A stretch of DNA of 64,000 nt from Lates calcarifer (GCF_001640805.2 NC_066851.1:6435458-6499457); one strand, 5' to 3'. Counted from the first letter of the stretch, positions 25,395 through 36,739 are shown. Notes: generated from the sequence alone by a model not told the origin. Translations and numbers: made by a program.

Positions 25395-26010
25395 ATAATG
25401 AAATAACATGTATACATCTATTTTTGCTGCATTTAAACTCAATTAATATGTCTGATTGGACATATACAGTATAATGATAAGAAATATTCTTTCTTTAAAT
25501 TAAAATTAAAATGTAAAGTGCAAGCCTCTCTACTGCAGTAGAAGTCTCAGAATATTTCTAAGGAAATGAATGAATGCACAGAGATATTACTTATAAAACA
25601 CACTTATTGTGTTAATGAGCTCCAAGGAATATGTTTTAAGATAAATAGCTGATATCATTGCTAATGAAAAGACACACACCAAGGAGAGCAGTGATTCACA
25701 TAAAAATGTTATATACATAATGTCCTTAACTGATGCTAAAAATGGTTGAGACCAGATGCTTTACCAGCAAAATGACAACAAACTATAGAGTTAGTTACAG
25801 TGTTATGATTACATCTTTCTCCTTGTGTTCATCTTTCTATTTATCTCCTCCTCTGTTTCTTCTTCCACCTCTCAACTCTCCATCATGAAATTTCTCAGTG
25901 TTTTCCTCTTTATTTCTGTCTGTGGTTATCAGCGTCTGCTTCTCTGCAAAAATCAATAACTATGATTGGACTACAGCACAAATCATAGGAAAAGAGCACA
26001 ATAAACATGC
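25395..26010. other. Unrecognised AT-rich DNA
   Basis: No gene or repeat family is recognised. A pyrimidine-rich stretch occurs at 25805-25920. Confidence 0.55.
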
Positions 26011-26013
26011 ACA

Positions 26014-26014
<1 letters not shown>

Positions 26015-26051
<37 letters not shown>
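26015..26051. repeat. (CA)n microsatellite, about 18 units
   Basis: Uninterrupted CA array. It produces the Cys/Val minus-strand frame here. Confidence 0.95.
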
Positions 26052-26053
<2 letters not shown>

Positions 26054-26183
26054 GATGTAGTTTAAGTATCCATTCAGGGCTGTAGGAAACTACACGTACC
26101 CATAAATCAATAGCAGTTGTGAAGGCAATGAGGCAGAGACTGTGACAATAGGAGGCTGGGGACTGAATGACAGGACAACACAA

Positions 26184-26198
26184 ACACACACACACACA
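26184..26198. repeat. (CA)n microsatellite, short
   Basis: About seven CA units, downstream of the 26015 array in the same orientation. Confidence 0.85.
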
Positions 26199-26458
26199 TA
26201 CTGCACCAGTGTAGGGTGGGGTAGTGGGGTGGGGGTGTGTGTCAGTGGTCTAAGAAGCTTGCTACACAATATACGCACAATTCCTAAAATTTGAGTTTTC
26301 TAAATATATCTTTAAGCTAAAACCTTCTCTGTCTGGAGGCCATGTCTCTCCTCCATGCCCCAGAGCTTATCTCCTTTCAGCTCCACATGCACAAAGCCAC
26401 ATTGTTTTGCACCTATGTCAGTCTATGAACTTGTGTTGCATTATGTTGAACAGGGGAC

Positions 26459-26477
26459 GTGTGTGTGTGTGTGTGTA
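26459..26477. repeat. (GT)n microsatellite
   Basis: About nine GT units, in the opposite orientation to the CA arrays 250-450 bases upstream. Confidence 0.9.
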
Positions 26478-26568
26478 TTTGTGCATTATTGTCCTGTTCT
26501 GGCACACTGAGCAGTGGGTCTGTGATACATGGGTATCCTTAGGCTTGTTCTCTGCTCCCACGCACAGG

Positions 26569-26570
<2 letters not shown>

Positions 26571-26613
<43 letters not shown>

Positions 26614-26621
26614 TGTGTGTG
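26571..26621. repeat. (TG)n microsatellite with one interruption
   Basis: TG array of about 51 bases, interrupted once (TGGTG). Confidence 0.95.
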
Positions 26622-26651
26622 CTTGAGTTCTTATTCTTTGCGAGGCTAATT

Positions 26652-26690
26652 CAGGGTTAGTATTAGGGTTAGATTAATGTTAGGGTGAGG
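26652..26690 (+). repeat. Degenerate TTAGGG-like array
   Basis: CAGGGTTAGTATTAGGGTTA followed by GATTAATGTTAGGGTGAGG holds three GGGTTAG or TTAGGG words in 39 bases. It resembles a decayed short interstitial telomere-like motif. It is too short and irregular to be a functional telomeric tract. Confidence 0.5.
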
Positions 26691-26782
26691 AAACAAATGC
26701 AAATAAGTGGAATTCCCTTTCAAAAATGCAGCAGAGAATGTGAGCATGCTGCCACAGAACATGTGTAGTTGAACATGAGTGA

Positions 26783-26807
26783 GTGTGTGTGTGTGTGTGT
26801 GTGTGTT
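26783..26807. repeat. (GT)n microsatellite
   Basis: About twelve GT units. Confidence 0.92.
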
Positions 26808-26809
26808 TC

Positions 26810-27610
26810 AGCATGCAGCCCACATCTCCTCTCGTTCGCATTACCTTATCAATATTAACAGCTAACATGTGGCATGACTTATAGGGCCATCTCTTTCTCT
26901 CACACACCTACACACAAGCAGATGACACACTGGTGACCTCCAGTATGGGCCCTCTCTTCCAGGCCAGTTAGCCCCTCAGGGAGGTTCTGTGCCAGACATA
27001 AATATTCAGACGGGTCCCAGGCTCTGACAGGTCCTGCATGGTGATGGCTTATGTTGGAACACAAATTCATAGCTACATCTCTGTCCCCAGGAGGCTTGTT
27101 CTTTTTGATTCACCATCATCCATAAAGCTATTGGGCACGTCGTGTCCAGTGGGCGGGTTGACATGAAGGTAATGGGGCAGTCATTGACGTCGTAGACTGA
27201 CATGTTGCATTATTTCATCGGCAAGCACAGTGATATTTTTCCTACTGAGTTTGGAGAATGTCTGAATTCCACAAGAGGAGACAGCATAGCCTTAGACACT
27301 TTGAGGTGGGCTGTGTGTCTGATGTTGTCAATAAAAACACATATTTGCTCCAACTTTTGTGTTTTCAATGTCTCTGAAATTGTCAATTTTCTGTCTCTTC
27401 CCCTGGTGTTGCAAAAATATGACCACATTCTGCTTTTTGGACCTGTCAGTGCCAAGTTCAGTGCATACTCAAAAAGAAGAACAAGCAGTCATGGCGTCAT
27501 GCTACAGGTCGCTGGGTGTACTACAGACACAGCAGCTGAGATACAACATGAACAGGATGGGGAAGGAAAAGGAGGTGCAGGTGCATGCAGGTTCCAACGA
27601 GGCTAACAGC
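26810..27610. other. Unrecognised DNA with a 134-codon frame
   Basis: The plus frame 27202-27606 is long for this window but has no motif. Overlapping open frames occur on both strands, which suggests composition and not a gene. Confidence 0.5.
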
Positions 27611-27612
27611 TA

Positions 27613-28060
27613 ACATCCATACTAGAAGCTCTATGAGGCTGTGCCCAGGCACAGAGGCACCTTGAATGCTAGTGTCACTATACTTACATGTTCTCAATGA
27701 CGGTGTTAACATGTTATGTTTAGCAGGTTTTCCATGTTCACCATCTTAGCTTAGCATGTTAGAAATGTTAATGAGCTCTAAACACAAAGCACATCAGAGG
27801 CCAGAAAGTTACCAAAGGTTATTGGAATTTATCTGTGGGGGAATTTGAATGTCCATATGAGTTATTATTCCACACAGCTGTGATAGCTGGAACTTTTTAA
27901 TAAGGTGCAGCAGTGAGTTTAGTAATGCAGAACAGTAACAAGTTCTACTGATGGGGCAAGATAAAAGGTTATTTTTTGGGGACTTTAAATGTCTGTACAA
28001 ACTGTTCTGAAAATCCATCCAACCAAACAACATTGCTACGACTAGAGCCATGCTGCTAGT
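27613..28060 (+). mobile_element. Family C dispersed teleost repeat, copy 1
   Basis: Recognised landmarks in order are AGCTCTATGAGGCTGTGCCC, AGGCAC, CTTGAATGCTA, TTTAGCAGG, CCATGTTCACCATCTTAG, TTTAGCATGTTAG-type text, CTAAACACAAAGCACA, TCACCAAAG-like ACCAAAGGTTATTGGAATTT, ATGTCCATATGA and, near the end, AAATCCATCCAA. This order fits a very common percomorph repeat. No coding content; the class is not assigned. Confidence 0.65.
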
Positions 28061-28064
28061 GTGG

Positions 28065-30010
28065 CTAAAACCAGAGGAATAACAAAGCTCTCCATGCTCA
28101 CATTTCTAGTTAATTAATTCATCTCTACATGAATTGGTAAACATGTTTATCTGTTAAAGATAGATTTCTCCTAAAACTTAATGTGGTAATTTGAAATGAA
28201 ACTTTTACAAAAATTAAATACTGTCTGAAAATGACTGATGATATCTGCACAGAAGGGATTTAATCCCAAAGGCTGTGCACTGGAGAAAAGATTTTAGAAA
28301 GAGTTTACTTTGGTAATAAATACATGTCAGGCAGCTGTACACATCATAGGATGGATCTAATTTTTGGTTTCACGTCTATGTGTGTGGTATTGCTCTCTGT
28401 TAAGACGTATTTGACTGTATTTTGCTGTGACATAATACTCCATTCTTTACAATAAGGCTGAATTTTGAATATTAACATATGTCATCTCTAACAAAGACAT
28501 TGGATTTCACTTTGCCTTAGGTATAAATTCTATAAATAACTGTCATATCCTTTAACACTATGTGTAATTAAGATGTAATGCAGAACTACAGTCTCATCAC
28601 ATCCAAAAAAATCAGGGCCAGAATCCAGAGAAACTGATAGTCAGAAATTGATTAATAAAACTCTGTGGGGAGTTGTTGTACTACATTATTGTATTGAAAA
28701 CACTTTTCCTGAAAAACATTCAGATGAAAGAAAAAAAAGGTATCCTGGGGGGCAGGCACTGCAGTTGACTGATTTCAACATTTTGCTGAAAGTATGAGTT
28801 AAGTACCCTTGCACAGCATCTGTGAATATGAATAGTTTTCCCCACATTTCTCAGTAGAACCTAACTCAGCCAACTGGGAATCACAGCCAAAGTGCATATC
28901 ACAATTTGCCTGAAAGGCTGAATATTTTTCCTGGAAAATCATCGAGCTTGTACAGTCAAGGGCCCTTAGAGAAAAGTAGAACTGTACTATCTAATTTCAC
29001 AAAGGCTCTTAGGAAAGCCTAATTTCTGTGGGTTTGTTGGTAGTGAGTTATTTCCATATAGTGAGGACTGAATAGGCTCTGCTCTGTCGATGTGATTTCA
29101 TTGGCTCTAAAGTCTAAGTGTTGATGTGATTTGATTATTGGAGTGAAGCCCTCCGTTCAGCAGGGCACCAATCAGTTCTGTTTAAGATGGTAATTTTCTC
29201 TCTTTTAGTGATAGTAATCATTTCCTGCTCCCTCCTCTCTGCCGGCAGCAATTTGTATTCTCGTCATCTCTCCTCTGTGGCTGCAACAATTATCCCCATC
29301 TCCAATCAGACAGGGGAGTATCCAATGGGAGAAAATCTCGTTAGACTGATTTAGGAAACCCTCTGTTGACTGTAAACACTGTGGAGAATATAAACACACA
29401 TGCACACTGCTAATTCTCTCAGCTGTTAAGGATCATTTTTAGAAACAAAATTGCTCATTTATGATTTACAATCCATCTGCATATTAGCTCAGACTGCCAG
29501 ACACTTCATAAAAGACATTTTATTACAAGTCAAAAAAGCTAAAGAGGGACAGGTTACAATACCAAACATTTTAGTGAATCCAGTCTTTTTTAAAGGGGAT
29601 CCAGACACTGGGTTCTGATGAAAAAGAAAAACAACATTGAAATCATACCTCTCATTGTGTTATTGTGTGTAGCTCTGTACAAAACTTAACTATGGATGTT
29701 TTATTCAGGGCACACTGTTCCCATCAGGGTGCAGGAGCTCATGAGAGAATAACAAAGAGTAACTGGTCTGAATGTGAAAGAATGGGATGCACACTGGATT
29801 TTTCTTTTTCTTTTTTTCCTGTATAAAATGGAAAGCAATTGCTGCACTTTGTCATAGTCACGCAGTGTGGAAGCTGTGTATTAAACATGCCCTAACTTAA
29901 CTTAGCACATACTCAAACACTATCCACCTCTGATGTTAACCTCATTCCAGAAATTGTATGATGTGTTCAGCATTTCATTAGTATGCTTTTCTCTACACTC
30001 CCTTGCCAAC
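28065..30010. other. Unrecognised DNA, possibly constrained at 29030-29400
   Basis: No gene or repeat family is recognised. The segment 29030-29400 lacks repeat character, and its composition is more even than its surroundings. I flag it as a candidate conserved non-coding element on appearance only. Confidence 0.4.
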
Positions 30011-30013
30011 TTC

Positions 30014-30480
30014 TTAAAGCAGTAACAGTCACCTTTGTTAGAACTAGCTATAAACACAATACACTGCAACACTGATATATTGTTAAAGTTGCCTACTGAC
30101 ACATCCAGCAGACACCAGAGTAACAACAGTATTCATTTGGAGTCATGTTTCCGGTGACCTTAATATTCACCTTTCACTTCTGTTTTGATTATTCACCCAC
30201 TCCTGAAGTAAATACCTGGCTCGTTAGCTGCTAAATGTTCCAGTTTATTCACAAGCTAGTTGCTAACTTTTTCTGTCTGCTACGTAGTGCTACACAGCTA
30301 GTAGACAGCAGGGTTATTAAAGATTTTTGTTGAAAATCACTGTCTGCTGTGGCTGGAGTCAAGTCTGAAGATACTGGTGAGAGTGAACCAAAACAGTAAA
30401 ATTGACTGTTAGACCAAAACAGTGAGCTAAAAGGCGCTAAAACGATTCTCAGAGAGCATTGTTACTCTTTATACCACCTC
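30014..30480 (+). mobile_element. Family B element, copy 2 (3' end decayed)
   Basis: TTAAAGCAGTAACAGTC at 30014 resembles the family B left end. Later ACAAGCTAGTTGCTAACTTT, TGTCTGCT, ACTGTCTGCTGTGGCTGGAG, GAGAGTGAACCAAAACAGT, ACAGTGAGCTAAAAGGCGCT and TCAGAGAGCATTGTTA follow the same order as the interior at 21.4-21.7 kb. The right inverted end is not preserved. Confidence 0.6.
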
Positions 30481-30484
30481 ACTT

Positions 30485-31212
30485 TTCTAGCCAAACAATC
30501 CCTAATAAACATAAGTTAAGAGTGCATGGAGAGATAATAATCACTTGGACAAAAACATGAGTGCTTTTAGTTCTATTTACACTTTAGTAGTGGTACACTT
30601 AAACCTCTTGTGGCTGAATTGAGTATTACAATAACCCAAAAAAAAAAGTTTTCTCCACCTGCAAAAACTTTTTTTTTCACCCGTTTTGAAAGATGTTTAA
30701 AAAATAAAGAAATAAATAGATTAATGATAACTCACCTAGCAAATTAATTTGGGGAAATTATCATGGTGAACCAATTTTTTCATAAACACAGGAGAGAAAA
30801 CAATATCAGACTTAGAAAATGGATACTGTTTTTTTTTGTTGTCATTGTTATTGTTGTTTTCCCACCTGCCTCTCAGGACTTCCGCAGTATTGTGATAAAG
30901 CATACATGCAATTAATTTGTGTAATAATCCAAAATGTTTTCCATTTAGAGTTGGCTGCAATTACCTTTTTCTGGTCTTTCTCTGTTATCATGATTGTTAC
31001 ATGGGGATTAGTTGTACTACTAGCCAATAATGTATTCATTAAAAAAGATAAAAACATGGTGGCAAAAATGGTTCTTTTGGTCTTCATTTGTCTGCAAAGC
31101 TAATTAGCTAATTAGCAAAGCTATCATTGTAATCTGACTTTCAGCGCTGGCCATCAGCGCTGTCTGAACTGGTCAGAGTTTCAGTAAGTGCATGTACATG
31201 TAATCTCCCGTC
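30485..31212. other. Unrecognised DNA with a homeodomain-like palindrome
   Basis: No gene is recognised. Overlapping frames on both strands at 30819-31103 come from low-complexity AT-rich text. GCTAATTAGCTAATTAGC (31099-31116) is a palindrome holding two TAATTA cores. Confidence 0.5.
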
Positions 31213-31227
31213 AAGATTATCAGGTTA
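31213..31227 (+). repeat. 5' target-site duplication of SINE
   Basis: AAGATTATCAGGTTA, identical to 31373-31387 and flanking the SINE. Confidence 0.93.
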
Positions 31228-31372
31228 GGGGCGTTCCAATAGCCGTATGGTTAGGGTGCGAACCACATGGGCCTTACTGCCCTAAGCAGCTGGTCCCCGG
31301 ATCGACTCCTAGTCCAGTTCTCTCTCCACTGTCTTGTCCAAATAAAGGCAAAAAGCCCCAAAAAAATAAAAA
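31228..31372 (+). mobile_element. tRNA-derived SINE, intact insertion
   Basis: A 145-bp body begins GGGGCGTTCCAATAGCCG. TAGCCGTATGGTTAGG (31240-31255) reads as the A box of an internal RNA polymerase III promoter. GGATCGACTCC (about 31298-31308) reads as the B box, at the spacing expected of a tRNA-related head. The 3' part carries AATAAAGGCAAAAAGCCCC and an A-rich tail, the kind of end used by a partner LINE. Perfect 15-bp duplications flank it, so boundaries and orientation are secure. The lack of decay in the duplications argues for a recent insertion. Family name not assigned. Confidence 0.9.
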
Positions 31373-31387
31373 AAGATTATCAGGTTA
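31373..31387 (+). repeat. 3' target-site duplication of SINE
   Basis: Exact copy of 31213-31227, directly after the A-rich tail. Confidence 0.93.
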
Positions 31388-31389
31388 TA

Positions 31390-33585
31390 TTTGGGAAGTG
31401 TGATTGGATACCTAAGTGTCCAGTGTGGCTTTGTTTGGAACTGCTATAAATAAGGCCTTTAATCTGCCTGAAAGCAATCTAAGATGTCAGCGGGTACACA
31501 AACCTTCAAAGGCATCTCATCATTTTTTATGCAAACTAAACAGTATGGAACCAAAAAAAAGAAAATAACGTGTCCAAATACTGCCAGACACCACTCTGTG
31601 CTCCAGCCAAAGGATTTGACCTAGATTATTAAAACTCTTGCAATAAAAATATAAGTTGTATAGACGAGATCGAAAACCACTTCCTTCATGCACTGTTTTG
31701 GATGTCTTTGGGGTGGGTAATTTCAGGCTAAGTCCTTGGATTCTTTCCCTTGCATTGGAAAACTGTTTAATCTCATCCCATTTCCCTTCAGAAAACAGTC
31801 CCTGAGAGAACTACACAGATAATAAAGCACAACTATTCATTCATTCATTTACACAAGCACAAAACTTTTGATATACACCAGCAGTTCTCACAGTATATGT
31901 GTAGCTTTGCTGCCATGGAGAATTTATTGTCACAATCCTTTGAGCATCCACAGCTGGTGCCAGGACTAAAAGTAGTCACAGAAATAATGCATTATTTATA
32001 GGATAATAACAGAATCATCATCTGTAGCATGCAGCAAGACAATGATCCATATGAGTCAGCGATGGTAGAGTCTACACCTAACAATAATAAAGTTCTTAAC
32101 TAGTAAAAACATTATTTTTTCTTGGTTATTTCTGAAGGTGTCTGTAAGAAGTACATTATATTGGCTTAGCAGAAATACTTGAAAATAAATTTGATCTATA
32201 ACTGAAGATAGCAAAGGAAGACAGACTAAGGCATTAACCTGTCCAAATCTGATGAGATGATTCACAGTTCACATAAAAAAGTAAACAATCCAACATAAAC
32301 TAAGGCTGAAATTACAGACTGACAATGATTCTTTTCATAAGTGCACGGTCTGTGGTGCTGAACCAAAATATCTGCTTACTTACTAAATATATTATTATGT
32401 ACACCACTATTATTATAGTGAGTTTTTCTTCAACATAGTTATTTCTAGTATATTTTTAGTTGTGTCTGTTGTAGGCAGCAGATAACCTACCTATGTCTGT
32501 GCTACATATTTCAAACGATGAACAGCAATTTAAAAAGCTTAAAAGTTTCTCTCATCTGACTGATTTTGAATGATAAGTCAACAACTTATCACTTGTCCAG
32601 CTGAGATGCACTAAAAATGGAAGACCTTCACCTTACTTTTTAGAATTTCTAAACTAATACAAAATATTATCTGATATAATAAAATATAAAGAAAAATGTG
32701 AAAATCTGTAATAAATATAATTAGAGTTTGACATATTTGATTTTTGCACATTTGAAAATGCACGTTGTAACTTGACTCTTAAAGATAAACTATACAAGCT
32801 TTTTCAGTCCTTATCCCTGAATATTAGTTCCATGTTTAATCACAGTGATACTGAAGCTGGATGTGAACCAGACAAGCAGCAGAGAGGCAGACAAACAGGC
32901 TGAGACTCAGAGTGCAGACAGCCAAGAATTCACAGACAAATCAAATGAAATGAAGGTTGCCTACTGTAACTGATTATTTGTAAGGTAACATTGCCTGCAC
33001 TATACATTAACACAGTTATATTGTGACTAATAAGACACCTTTTTAATGTGACAGCTTAATTTGTCTAATGTTAATGATGTGAAATAACAAATGAAACAGT
33101 GGATGCATGAAAAGCTTTTAGCTCTGACAGGCCTCAGGTTTTTGAGTTGCCATTCTTGAAATGACAATGACAACAGAAAAAAAGAAGGAAAAGAAAAGAC
33201 ACCATTCTCAAATAAGGATACCTGTTACCTATTCCACTGAACAGGTGTTTTGTTATATACTCACAGTATGAAGAATTATTTTAAAAAGAAAGAAAAAGAA
33301 ACTAAAGGCACAATCAGTACATAATTTGCAGAGTAAATTCAGTCTCGAAGGGGGAAGAAGCCAAACTGATTCTGGAAGCTCAGTGACCTTTCTTATAGCC
33401 CCGCAATCAAGCCAGATATTCAGTTTTCTAATAAGCATACTGTATGTTCACACCCTGTTAATCATGAACACAACATTGCAAACTTCCCTTTTTCTACTCT
33501 GTTGATGTTTACCATATCATCAGTGGGAGCAGTGGTATTTTAGAGGTTTAGAGTACGTATAATGTTTACTGAAACATTAAGGAAT
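31390..33585. other. AT-rich DNA, mostly unrecognised
   Basis: No gene is recognised. A possible Tc1 scrap at 32024-32060 is listed separately. Frames at 32056-32265 and 33253-33438 (both minus) have no motif. Confidence 0.55.
32024..32060 (+). pseudogene. Possible Tc1-like transposase scrap
   Basis: CATGCAGCAAGACAATGATC translates in one frame as MQQDNDP then YES, matching the MQQDNDPKHTS block of Tc1 transposases. Nothing convincing extends on either side, so it may be chance. Confidence 0.35.
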
Positions 33586-33589
33586 TTCA

Positions 33590-33945
33590 CAGAATAGGTC
33601 TCCTAGTCCCTCATTTGACATTTGTCACTGTGTTGAGACACCAAAGTATCTCAGCTCTCAATGGTAGGCATAAAAGCTGATTGTTTTCAGGGGATCTACT
33701 GCTTGTTTATCTGGTGCTGGTACCGTGGATGTGGGCTGAGGTGTGGGCGAGACGACTGTAGAAGTCGCTGGGTTTGAACTGCAGAACTGCGAAATACCTG
33801 CCATTTGTTGCTGCGATGATTGGGCAGTTCTGTGTTTCTCAGTCTGCATATGCGATTCCACAGCTTTTATTCCCATTGTGCTCCAGCTTAAAGAACTTTC
33901 TGCACAAAACAAACCTTGCCTCCTATACATTGCTTTGTACTGAAT
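33590..33945 (-). pseudogene. Decayed zinc-finger transposon protein
   Basis: The minus-strand frame reads YKAMYRRQ, a disturbed stretch, then STMGIKAVESHMQTEKHRTA and a Ser/Thr/Pro/Gln linker. This is the pattern of the Cys2-His2/BED-like finger (MGxxAxxSHMxxxKH) at the N terminus of teleost DNA-transposon proteins. The first Cys pair is lost or frameshifted. The main frame stops at about 33658; in another frame LRAEILWCLNTVT (to about 33620) looks like the normal continuation, showing a further frameshift. It is inactive. The element superfamily (hAT or similar) is uncertain. A mariner-type MITE adjoins its 5' side. Confidence 0.6.
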
Positions 33946-33948
33946 GTA

Positions 33949-34163
33949 TGAGGGGGCTTCAAAAAGTTTGTGGAAAAAGGATAGTTGAAAAAAACAGTTT
34001 AAGTTATGATGTTTATTTTTGCGTTGCAACATACATTGAAGGGTTCATGTTAGAACATGTTATGACACGTTAGTATGAGAACGTACGGGTGCATTGAGAT
34101 CAAAATCCCTGCATATGATTTTTAGCTATGTACTTTTTCCACAAACTTTTTGAAGCCCCCTCA
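33949..34163. mobile_element. Mariner-type MITE with long perfect inverted ends
   Basis: The left end (TGAGGGGGCTTCAAAAAGTT onward) is repeated exactly, inverted, at the right end (ending AACTTTTTGAAGCCCCCTCA). Counting flanking bases, 33946-33979 and 34133-34166 are 34-bp perfect inverted repeats. TA lies directly outside both ends (33947-33948 and 34164-34165), as expected of a TA target duplication. The GAGGG...TTCAAAAAGTTnGTGGAAAA terminus resembles mariner-class ends. About 150 bp of interior has no transposase, so it depended on one supplied in trans. The perfect ends suggest a young insertion. Confidence 0.9.
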
Positions 34164-34464
34164 TACTTTGTATTGGGAACCCTGTTTTGCATCTAATCTT
34201 GCTGAGAGAATTTTTGGCCAGTTAAGAGTGTCTCTCTCTAGGATGCTTGATGAGCATGGGCCCAGATCAAAATGGCAACATAGCGGAGTTAAATAAATTA
34301 AGCAATTAATAATTAAGCTTATTTTTTATTTCATACAGTGGTAAAGGAAAATAAACCACAACAGTGGAGACTGTTAATGTGTAAACACATCAGTCATATG
34401 TGACTTAATTTTTTAGGCTGATGTAAACAAGCAGCCTCAACCCCTTTCTGCTTTGCTTTTACCA

Positions 34465-34532
34465 GCTCGCCACGTAAATAAGAATTTATTCTAAATGACT
34501 TGCTTGGTTAAATAAAGGTTAGAAAGAATAAA
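34465..34532 (+). mobile_element. LINE/SINE 3' tail fragment
   Basis: The stretch runs GTAAATAAGAATTTATTCTA, AATGACTTGCTTGG, TTAAATAAAGGTT. It matches a tail widely shared by fish L2-type LINEs and the SINEs that use them. Only the tail is recognisable; upstream coding sequence is not. Confidence 0.65.
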
Positions 34533-34534
34533 AT

Positions 34535-34644
34535 GCTCTACTGATTCACAAAAACTTTTAGGGGGGAAAACATCACTATGCCCGGCCGCCTACGGTAACA
34601 GGAGGAGTCTGGGTTTTGAGATAACTCCATCTCTGGCTCACACG

Positions 34645-34676
<32 letters not shown>

Positions 34677-36720
34677 GGTAGTCAAACACATCTACAAAGA
34701 CACACACACAGATTCTAAGTGCATCCGTGAATCCTAGAAAAGCACAGAGTCCTCAGAGGACTCAGGTGGAGAGATTTCTTTTGGAAATCAATCCCAAAGA
34801 TAACATATCATAGCAGTAACACATGTTTACATGTTAAGGAGGCTACACCTATCAGGAATTCTATGAAGTGTGATATGCAGGGGGTGGCTAAGCTTAACAG
34901 TTAATGTAGCGATAAACAGCCTAAGAAATACTTGTACAGAGACTTTTAAAGTGATAATAGAATAATACTGAAAGTCTGTAAATCACAGAATGATGCAGGG
35001 ATTTTTCCTTTGATACAAAAGCTCCCATTTTTGTCATCTTTCCTTTGTGTTAAATTGGTTATTCAACCACTCCTGGTAACCATCAAACATTATACTCATC
35101 ATCATTTGTAAATGTTTACTGAGAAAAATGAGAAGAAAAAATACTGTCTTGCATTGTTGCAGGTGCACTCTTGGAAACAGACAAGTTACCTTTTTGATGC
35201 ATTCACACTGGCTTTTTTTCCTTTGTGGTTATGTAAAGTGGTGTGTGTACATGTGTGTATGTGTGTTTTCAATATTAGGAATGACACACATTGATTCAAA
35301 TTCCTGCAGAGGCATAAATAAAAATGTTATACAAACAGTATAGATAGTGCATTGTGTGTATATTTTACAGCTTCCCTTCTAATACTGTCACAGAGCCATT
35401 TAACTGTCATCACTACTGTGAATGTATTTAGGCTCTAAATAGTTAGTTTGAAATGCACACACTACTTTGAATCTATTGTAGTATGAATATAGCACACCTG
35501 AATCTGGATGGTCCAAATTTTGGTGAATCCAAGATTCCATTTAGGTATCCAATCATCCGAGACGCGTAAAGAGACTGATGTCAAAAAAAGCTAACAGTAA
35601 ACACATCCAAAAATATGAAGTAGAACGCCTGACATGACTCTTGCTGAACTTGTGGGATTAGCACTGTGAAAACTGGCATTATGCTGAATTTATCAAGACG
35701 AGAAGTAAACACAGAAGAGGTTTTGAGTTTCTATTAACTGTGGAACTGATAACTGAAAGTTGCAGTTATCTTTCTGTAACCTGATTCTGACTTTCCCTGT
35801 ACCATTTCCTTGACCTCATGATGTTTTCCAACAAGGTCAAGTAAGTGTGTTTAGAAGTCAGGCACTGATGCTGTCAATGGTGCTGAAAATCATTGCTCCC
35901 TGTGGGATCTTTCTAGTGAGTGTGATTTTGAAGTGTTTGTGTGTGAAAGTGGCAAAATACAGAATCCATGCACAGTATCTCCTCTCCAATGAGCTCTGAG
36001 TGCAGACCAGGAATAACAATGCATTCACAGTTTCCTGTTTGAGTATCCATAGCAACCACAGTTGTATTGTCTTGGTTGCTGATAGTCAAGGTTATGAGCA
36101 GGTACCAGATGACACAGTCGCACTGATAAGAAACAGAAGTGTGCTTTGGCAGAGGTAAGTTTGCAGATATCAAATCAATTTCTTACTTTAACATACCTGC
36201 AGCCTTGTCCCTGATGGAGCCTAAAAATGAGTGAAAGGCTTCCCCTGACACAATCCACTCCTCTCTTTTTCATTAAAAGGTTGGTTTTTGGCTCCTTGGG
36301 AATTACCCCTATCTGGGTGAGAGGTTTGGAAAAACATAAAATATCAGGACAACAGGATGTAAATAACTTCCATGAAATTGAGGAGGTAACCAGAGATAGA
36401 GTATTATTACAAGGGGTATGTTGACACACTGGCTCCAGTATTGACTGCAGCTTCATCACAGGGGAAATTACCTGATTCATTAAGGACACTCATATCAGTG
36501 CAGAAGATATTTGAAAGGTTGAAATAGGTTTTTAGTCAATACTGTGATATGTTGTATCGGAACAAATGTCTGAATTACCCAGAAGTGATCTGCTTCAGAG
36601 GCAAATGTTGCTTTTGTATCAGACTGGCAGTTGTCCTCAGGATCAATGTATGGGCAGAGTGTGGAAGTAACGAAAGGGTGCATAGTCATAAATGGTTTGT
36701 TTACTCATTCAATTAGTGGT
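34535..36720. other. Unrecognised DNA, microsatellite at start
   Basis: Apart from the CA array (listed separately) no repeat or gene is recognised. Several adjoining minus-strand frames of 60-104 codons at 35858-36689 have no recognisable domains and no splice logic I can support. Confidence 0.5.
34644..34668. repeat. (CA)n microsatellite
   Basis: About twelve CA units, followed by imperfect CA-rich sequence. Confidence 0.92.
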
Positions 36721-36739
36721 CACAGGTCTTGCAAGCCCT

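Noticed and set aside
26908..26945. QADDTLV-like translation as another reverse transcriptase catalytic block
   Set aside because: The aromatic residue before ADD is missing and no similarity extends to either side.
27202..27606. 134-codon plus-strand frame as a gene
   Set aside because: Overlapped by open frames on both strands, with no motif, and it ends next to a family C repeat.
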